Shown: positions 58,774 through 64,000 of the stretch, in pieces | Numbering within the stretch: the first letter of the stretch is position 1 | Layout of the letters: the number at the start of each line of letters is the position of its first letter | Source of the DNA: Fasciolopsis buskii | Taxonomy: Eukaryota > Platyhelminthes > Trematoda > Plagiorchiida > Fasciolidae | Length of the DNA: 64,000 nt | Reading direction: 5' to 3' | Assembly (NCBI GenBank): GCA_008360955.1 | Contig: LUCM01009050.1 | Span: forward strand, 100,404 to 164,403 | Made by a program: the position numbers and the translations under genes | Notes under the pieces: generated by a model | Told to the model about the DNA's origin: nothing | The model's database searches: none | What the model saw: only the letters and a program-made list of their open reading frames with translations

Positions 58774-59450
58774 CAATCGACAGGCGGTTGTTTTGCCATG
58801 TCCGACCGACTTTTGTTCCCCCGTGTTCAAAAGGAAATCACGAGAAAGAGGCTTGATCCCCGAACTATATTGGGTACTGAAAATAGTGAGGGAAATTCTT
58901 CAGTTTGTCCTCATGAGAAGCTCGCGGGTTAATGCTTGATGACAATCGTCCCCTTCTGATATACTAACAATGATCGGCAGAAATCCATTCAACCAATTTC
59001 TGTTTTCCAGTCCACATTACAATGAGTTCACTCCCAACATTGATTCTGACGACTGTCCGACTCAATTGTTGTAAGCAAAAAACGGAAAGTCGATCACATT
59101 GCTTTCACAGAAGTATCTAGCTTATGCAGAGTTTGATCCTTGATCAGTCGTTGATCAGAAATCTGTTTCACATTTAGAAGCTGAACATGGACGTTTTAAA
59201 CACTGGAATAACATGGGTTTGGTAAGAAACCAATAGAAGTCGTGTGTACACTACAAACACAGTCGAAAAGACGTATGCGTAACGTGTAATTGTTTAAACG
59301 GAGCAGTTCCGACGAGGCTCGAAGGTGTCAGCCTCAGACCGTGGTTTGCTGAAAAAGGGACAGGCTGTCCAGTAGTCGCCACAAGTCAGCCTCCAGTTGT
59401 TTAACCTACGCCTGTCACTGGTACTGGCTTTCCGTCATTCAGTATTTACT

Positions 59451-59468
59451 TCTCTCTCTCTCTCTCTC
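59451..59468. repeat. (TC)9 microsatellite
   Basis: Perfect TC dinucleotide run of 18 bases. Confidence 0.97.
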
Positions 59469-60486
59469 CGACTCGCCTGACGGACACCTTCTTCGAGGGT
59501 ACGTGACTGCCTGTTCCGCTTTGTATGAAAAAGGTTTTGTCACTTAGCATGAGTTCGACGTATTTCAACTTCTACCGAACCAGTGAAGATTGTTTGTTCC
59601 TATCCCTATATGTTTAAAAAATCCCAACTTCTATCACGCCGATTGAATATCACATAACACAGAGAAACAAATAGCTCGCAATCTTCTAGATATCACTTGA
59701 GTGAATGCCCCCGCAATCGATCAGTATCTTTCAGTTCGACATCACAGCGGTACACGTGCATGTGCACAAAATGATTGTCCTCATTATCTCCGTTTTCTTC
59801 TTTTAAATGTCTATTCAAATCGCTCTTCATGTAAAGATCCCGCAGAGTTCCGGGACAAATTTGTGGATGTTCAGATTGACGTTCCATACTGCTAATAGCG
59901 ATAGCACCACAAGTCCTACCATGTTAACCGGGTGACAAATCAGCGTTTGTTATAATCAACACAACTTAATAATGCTCAAAACAATTTGCTATTTTGGTCC
60001 AAAAGTACGTATTTCGAAAATGTTTGCTCGTCCAGCTGCATGTATCAGCAGTTTCGGGGACCTAGCCTTTCTCTAACCTCTAATCCTTCCCTTCACTTCA
60101 TCCTGGACAAACAGAGAAGATGTGCGGGCAAATTAGTCTACCGTTATTCAAGCGCCCTTCCGTGTTCACTTAAACATTGCCAATTTTGACTGAATCATAA
60201 GTTGAACTGGCATTCTTAAGGCTGCCGTCGGTGCTGCTACTCTCCACGGCCGCCTCGTGGTTCTTCTTAAAGCAAAGGATAATGCTTTGCATCTCCACCT
60301 ACTGTTGAACGAAAGATCCGATCGATTTTGTAGCAGTAGAAATGATTACTGGTATTTTTGGAGACAGCGGGCTGGATGAATGGAATAGAGGTTAACTGAT
60401 TACCAACAAGACAATATGACAATTGAGAACTATTTGTTTGGAAGACAGTCGAAATGCCTGTGCATAGAGCACCAGAAAGAACTATC

Positions 60487-60774
60487 TCATAGTGGAAAAA
60501 TCAGCACGATTTTCATCCTCAAAAAACTAATTGGAAAAGTTTCTGATTGTACAAATGGAAATAGGAAATTTATGATTGGATTAACACAGCCATCCAAAAC
60601 ATGACGATTTAGTTCCTTCCAGTGAACTGATCTGATTGACAGATAACCCTGATTGATTTGCTGCCCTCCGTCGTCTAAATTGCTTTGGAAAAATTCCCAA
60701 TTTATCCCAAGACTGGAACAATTACGCCAGACAAATAAGTTTTCTTGTCCATTGACTGAAGCACCCAAAAACAT
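60487..60774 (-). CDS. Candidate exon (95 codons), Trp/Cys-containing
   Basis: An AAAAGCAG acceptor-like site sits immediately before a minus-strand ATG at 60774, from which 95 codons run to a TAA. The peptide starts MFLGASVNGQENLFVWRN, continues CSSLGINWEFFQSNL and has VHWKELNRHVLDGC. Three Trp and two Cys in the first two thirds suggest a folded extracellular domain. The last 25 residues are hydrophobic and may be read-through beyond a missed donor (GTACAA near 60554). No family is assigned. The pyrimidine tract of the acceptor is poor. Confidence 0.3.
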   Translation of the reverse strand: MFLGASVNGQENLFVWRNCSSLGINWEFFQSNLDDGGQQINQGYLSIRSVHWKELNRHVLDGCVNPIINFLFPFVQSETFPISFLRMKIVLIFPL

Positions 60775-62218
60775 GCTGCTTTTCGTTTCGTGTGTTTTTC
60801 TGTAGTCAAATTATGGGTTCTGATCAAAACAACAAAAAATGATCGAAGTTGCATGATGGGCGACAGTTCGCCATCGATTTTTAACGTGCATAATCCACTT
60901 TTCTGATCACACTCAAGGCGAAAGTTACTGGAGCAGTTTGATCGTCATATGTAGTGATATCCACGCTAAGTAGGCCATCACAACTGCTACAGAAACGTTT
61001 GCAAACGGAACGCTAGTCCCAAGGGTTTGAAAGCTATCAGTCCCCGGACCGAAAAGCGCATGATGACATTCAGATTCATTCAAAATCCATCAAAAACAAT
61101 TAGAATAATTCAATGAAAATAATAAAACTATGACCTTGCTAGATGAATGGAGTGGGCGGAAAATAAACACTTGCCGGAACAATATTACATTTATGGCACA
61201 GTCGTATTTGCTCGGAAAAAGCTCTCTCTCTCACTGATTTTAAGCTTAGTCCAACCCTGTCCCAAACGAAATGGGAGTGGCCTGGAAATATTTAAATAAG
61301 CTATGGGTAATAAGTGGCACAAAGTGGATTGAATTACTTGTCCAACTAGGTTCGTCTTTGAGTGTCAAATTTCAAATATGTCGCAAAGGCACCACGAAAA
61401 ACGTGATGGGTGTGGTTAGGTAATTATCGCTCAGCATTAGGTAAAGCAAATTATTTCCCTGACTAACTTCGCTTTTTAGTTACCAAACCAGTGTCATCCA
61501 ACTTTATCCGGAAACCGAATGTTCTCGGACAAGTACTTACATCTGATCTCCAGGTTCGCTCATTTTGTTGGTGCATTAATGGGTGATTTGGCAAAGTTTC
61601 TAGACAGTCAATGTGAGTACCGAAGTGACTGTTGGAAAAGTTTGATTCACTGCTTTTGCATGCGTTTCGTTAGGAATCACCAATAATGTCTTAGAACAAC
61701 CTCAGTGTTTTAGTGACCACTTACTAGGCATTTCTAGGCAATTCATAATAATTTTTTATGGATACAAGTAATTCAGTGTGCAGCGAATAGTCCCACAGTG
61801 TCAACAAAATTAATAATGGGGCACAGTAACGTATCATCGCATCCGGTGGGCAACTTAATGATGCATACGAATTAGTAATAAAACAAAATGGGATTAGGTA
61901 CCTGACATCGGAAATTCTGGACGCTCGTGGATGTATGTTCCTGAGAATGAACTGGATACCGATGTTTTTCCATGAATGTTGTATTGTATTAATTGGACTG
62001 TATTATAATCCCATCATTCAGAAAGCCGGTGACAAGCGATCGAATACACAGACTGAAGGCAGCCGGTTTTCACTGTAATGCCGCGTGGTTGACGTCAGAT
62101 CATTTTTCAGCTAGTGATGCCGGTGTGTAAACTCGAATCCCGAAAAAAGCACTAACACGCACTGGTCGAAGTGTAAACAATCCCGAGTTGTTTCGACTGG
62201 ATATAGTTACAACTGGCT

Positions 62219-62270
62219 TGTGTGTGTGCATGTCTGTGTGTGTGTGTGTGTGTGTGCGTGTGTGCGTGCA
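62219..62270. repeat. (TG)n microsatellite with interruptions
   Basis: About 52 bases of TG repeats with CA, TC and CG interruptions. Confidence 0.96.
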
Positions 62271-62287
62271 TACATTGACATTGTACT

Positions 62288-62309
62288 TCCGGTGATATGA
62301 ATCACCGGA
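62288..62309. repeat. Perfect 9-bp stem, 4-base loop hairpin
   Basis: TCCGGTGAT and ATCACCGGA flank the loop ATGA. It sits between two TG tracts. Confidence 0.9.
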
Positions 62310-62362
62310 TCAGTAAGAAGTTTCATGCAGCTTCCTTATGTCCCCTAACTCTAGTGACTGTT

Positions 62363-62377
62363 TGTGTGTGTGTGTGC
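62363..62377. repeat. (TG)7 microsatellite
   Basis: Short TG run followed by CGCC. Confidence 0.95.
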
Positions 62378-63924
62378 GCCCACCCAAATTGGAGCTATTG
62401 ACTCTTGTAACTTTGCGTTCAATGATTCTACTCGTGCCAACTGCGTTTGTCATTTGGATTTTATCTATGGATAGACTTTTTCAATGAAATCTTACTAACT
62501 GTGGCACAGAACTGCTTCAGCAAATGCTGTCTTTTTTGCATGACATGTTCTGCTTAGATTTTGTGATATCAAAATTTACCACTATCCAAATGATGAATCA
62601 CAGCGGTCATTTTGGCCCTGCATGAGGACGTACAAAGATTGTTCCAACATGTGAAATCAAAGATGTCGTATGACACAAGCTTTTATACCTTTTTCTATTT
62701 CCAGATCCTTTCTGCTTTTTCGTCTATATCGTATCAGAATATGAACCGATGTTAAACATCCACAAATTACTGTATTATGCTCGCGGAAAAAGGAAATGCC
62801 ACATAGACCAGACTATGTAAATAATTTCTCGCATCTCTCCAAGATGTTTCAATACACAACCCACGACAGCACGTCAGTGGGAGTCTGCCAAATCCTTTCA
62901 AGTGATATTTTCCCCCGTACTTTGTCGTAGATACGTCTTCTAGTCTAGATCCTATTGCACCTGATCACGTGACTACACAGTGAACTTTAATCGATAGATT
63001 AACTGCAGTTTTCCGAATGAAATGATGCCATAAGGGACGTCTATGGACCAAATAAATTACACATTCGGAATGAAATGATATCATAGAGTGAAAACTGATG
63101 CTTTAGAATACAGTTAGACGATCGATCCACTACAACAATAAAAGTGACAACAAAAATGAGTATCCTTCTACTTGTTGCAGATTATGAAAGCAGTTGATTT
63201 CAAGCTTATCTGATTAGTCTTCCTATGGTTGATGTGATCTCTACATTAGCATAAAATGAGACATTTTATCCACACTAGTAAACCATTACCGTAACGGCTG
63301 CAAATAAGTAGTGTGCGGAGTATAATCGATGATAAAACCAAAATCACTAGAAGCAACATGCTGTGCACAAGGCCAGTTGACCCTAAATTTTCTTCGCATT
63401 CAGCAACTGGAAGTCTCGTGCGACAATTTCTCGAGGTTATTTTGTTTCACTCTGATAACAGAAACCGCTTAAACCATCTTGCAGTCCAATGACAAAAATA
63501 TGATCAAACTTGGGAATTGTCCTCAGGAAACCGATAATTTATTTGGCCCAGACTCCGATTATTCATCGATGAAATGCGCATACAATTAGAACGAATCTTT
63601 GCATTTTCACACGTTTTCCAAAGAGATCTTTAGTCGGACTAGTTGAATCGGTCAGATACGTCAGCACAATCCTAAATCAAGCACGCCTGTCAGTAGAGAA
63701 AAATTCCCCTTAAAGGGACAAATTAAAACTGAGCAATCGGAAAGCAAATAATGTCCCCAAAATTACAAAAATAAACGTAACAAAGGAAGGCAATTTTCGC
63801 ATACATCGAAATGTATGCCAAGTAGTCGAAATGGGCACGAAAACAAACACTAAGAAAGCTGACAGTGAGGAAGAATATGAATAGAAGTATGCAGAAGAAG
63901 ATTTACTGAAGGGTAAAGAAACAC

Positions 63925-63987
63925 ATATATATATATATATATGGAAAACTGTAAATGTGTATATATATATAAATATATAGATATATG
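63925..63987. repeat. Compound (AT)n repeat
   Basis: Two AT runs (63925-63942 and about 63961-63987, the second interrupted) separated by 18 bases of unique sequence. Confidence 0.95.
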
Positions 63988-64000
63988 AATGAAAATATTC

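Larger units (their letters stand above)
57962..60486. other. Repeat-bearing stretch, no firmly supported gene
   Basis: Contains the CA run (58749-58773), the TC run (59451-59468) and a strong orphan acceptor ending at 58240. At 59693-59895 both strands are open; the minus frame carries YMKSDLNRHLKEE, similar to a C2H2 zinc-finger helix, but the Cys and second His positions are lost. It is best regarded as chance or decayed. Confidence 0.35.
60775..64000. other. Repeat-rich end of window, no supported gene
   Basis: Contains a CT run at 61222-61232, two TG tracts with a hairpin between them, and AT runs near the end. Dense stops occur in all frames; I see no exon with splice support. Confidence 0.45.

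Noticed and set aside
59693..59887. C2H2 zinc fingers (YMKSDLNRHLKEE)
   Set aside because: The helix resembles a finger, but the second Cys and second His are missing, and the antisense frame is equally open.

Overview
The window looks like metazoan nuclear DNA: about 40% GC by eye, rich in simple repeats (TA, CA/TG, GTT, ACT/ATT, CT), with no bacterial operon layout, no rRNA, no convincing tRNA and no CRISPR. The only evidence for genes is a set of short open stretches bounded by GT..AG splice consensus. Low exon density and long introns would fit a flatworm (trematode-like) or another invertebrate. That is an inference; I recognise no gene that fixes the species.

Every protein call is an exon call made by eye. 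In 64 kb, good donor hexamers occur dozens of times by chance, and open stretches of 30-60 codons are common, so most calls are hypotheses. The best ones have an acceptor, an open frame and a donor together, or a reading phase that matches the next exon. No exon gave a product I can name.

Layout. (1) 0.2-10 kb: a plus-strand pair at 826-1798, including the longest open exon of the window (217 codons), mixed with minus-strand candidates between 2.1 and 9.3 kb; the four at 3665-4449 are phase-consistent and end part of it in a fibronectin-III-like way. (2) 9.7-16.3 kb: plus-strand candidates at 9700, 10273 and 16199, and minus-strand candidates at 13423 and 14461. (3) 16.9-28.5 kb: mostly minus-strand candidates (16990, 17644, 17917, 18650, 21649, 22480, 25283, 28329), the last with a polyadenylation signal just after its stop, plus two plus-strand candidate first exons with hydrophobic segments (24172, 26730). 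(4) 30-39 kb: plus-strand candidates, including half of a C2-like domain (30497-30564), a Cys-rich terminal exon (34584-34785) and a three-exon chain at 37926-38539. (5) 39-64 kb: sparse. A few isolated exons (44081, 46005, 53553, 56491, 57803, 60487) lie in sequence where I see mainly simple repeats.

Other structure: a 31-base dispersed repeat (9184 and 31676), a 17-base tandem repeat (52528-52569), a long mixed ACT/ATT tract (46886-47060), an alternating purine-pyrimidine tract with two CACGTG sites (52277-52312), and a 9-bp-stem hairpin between two TG tracts (62288-62309). I found no reverse transcriptase, integrase or transposase reading frame.
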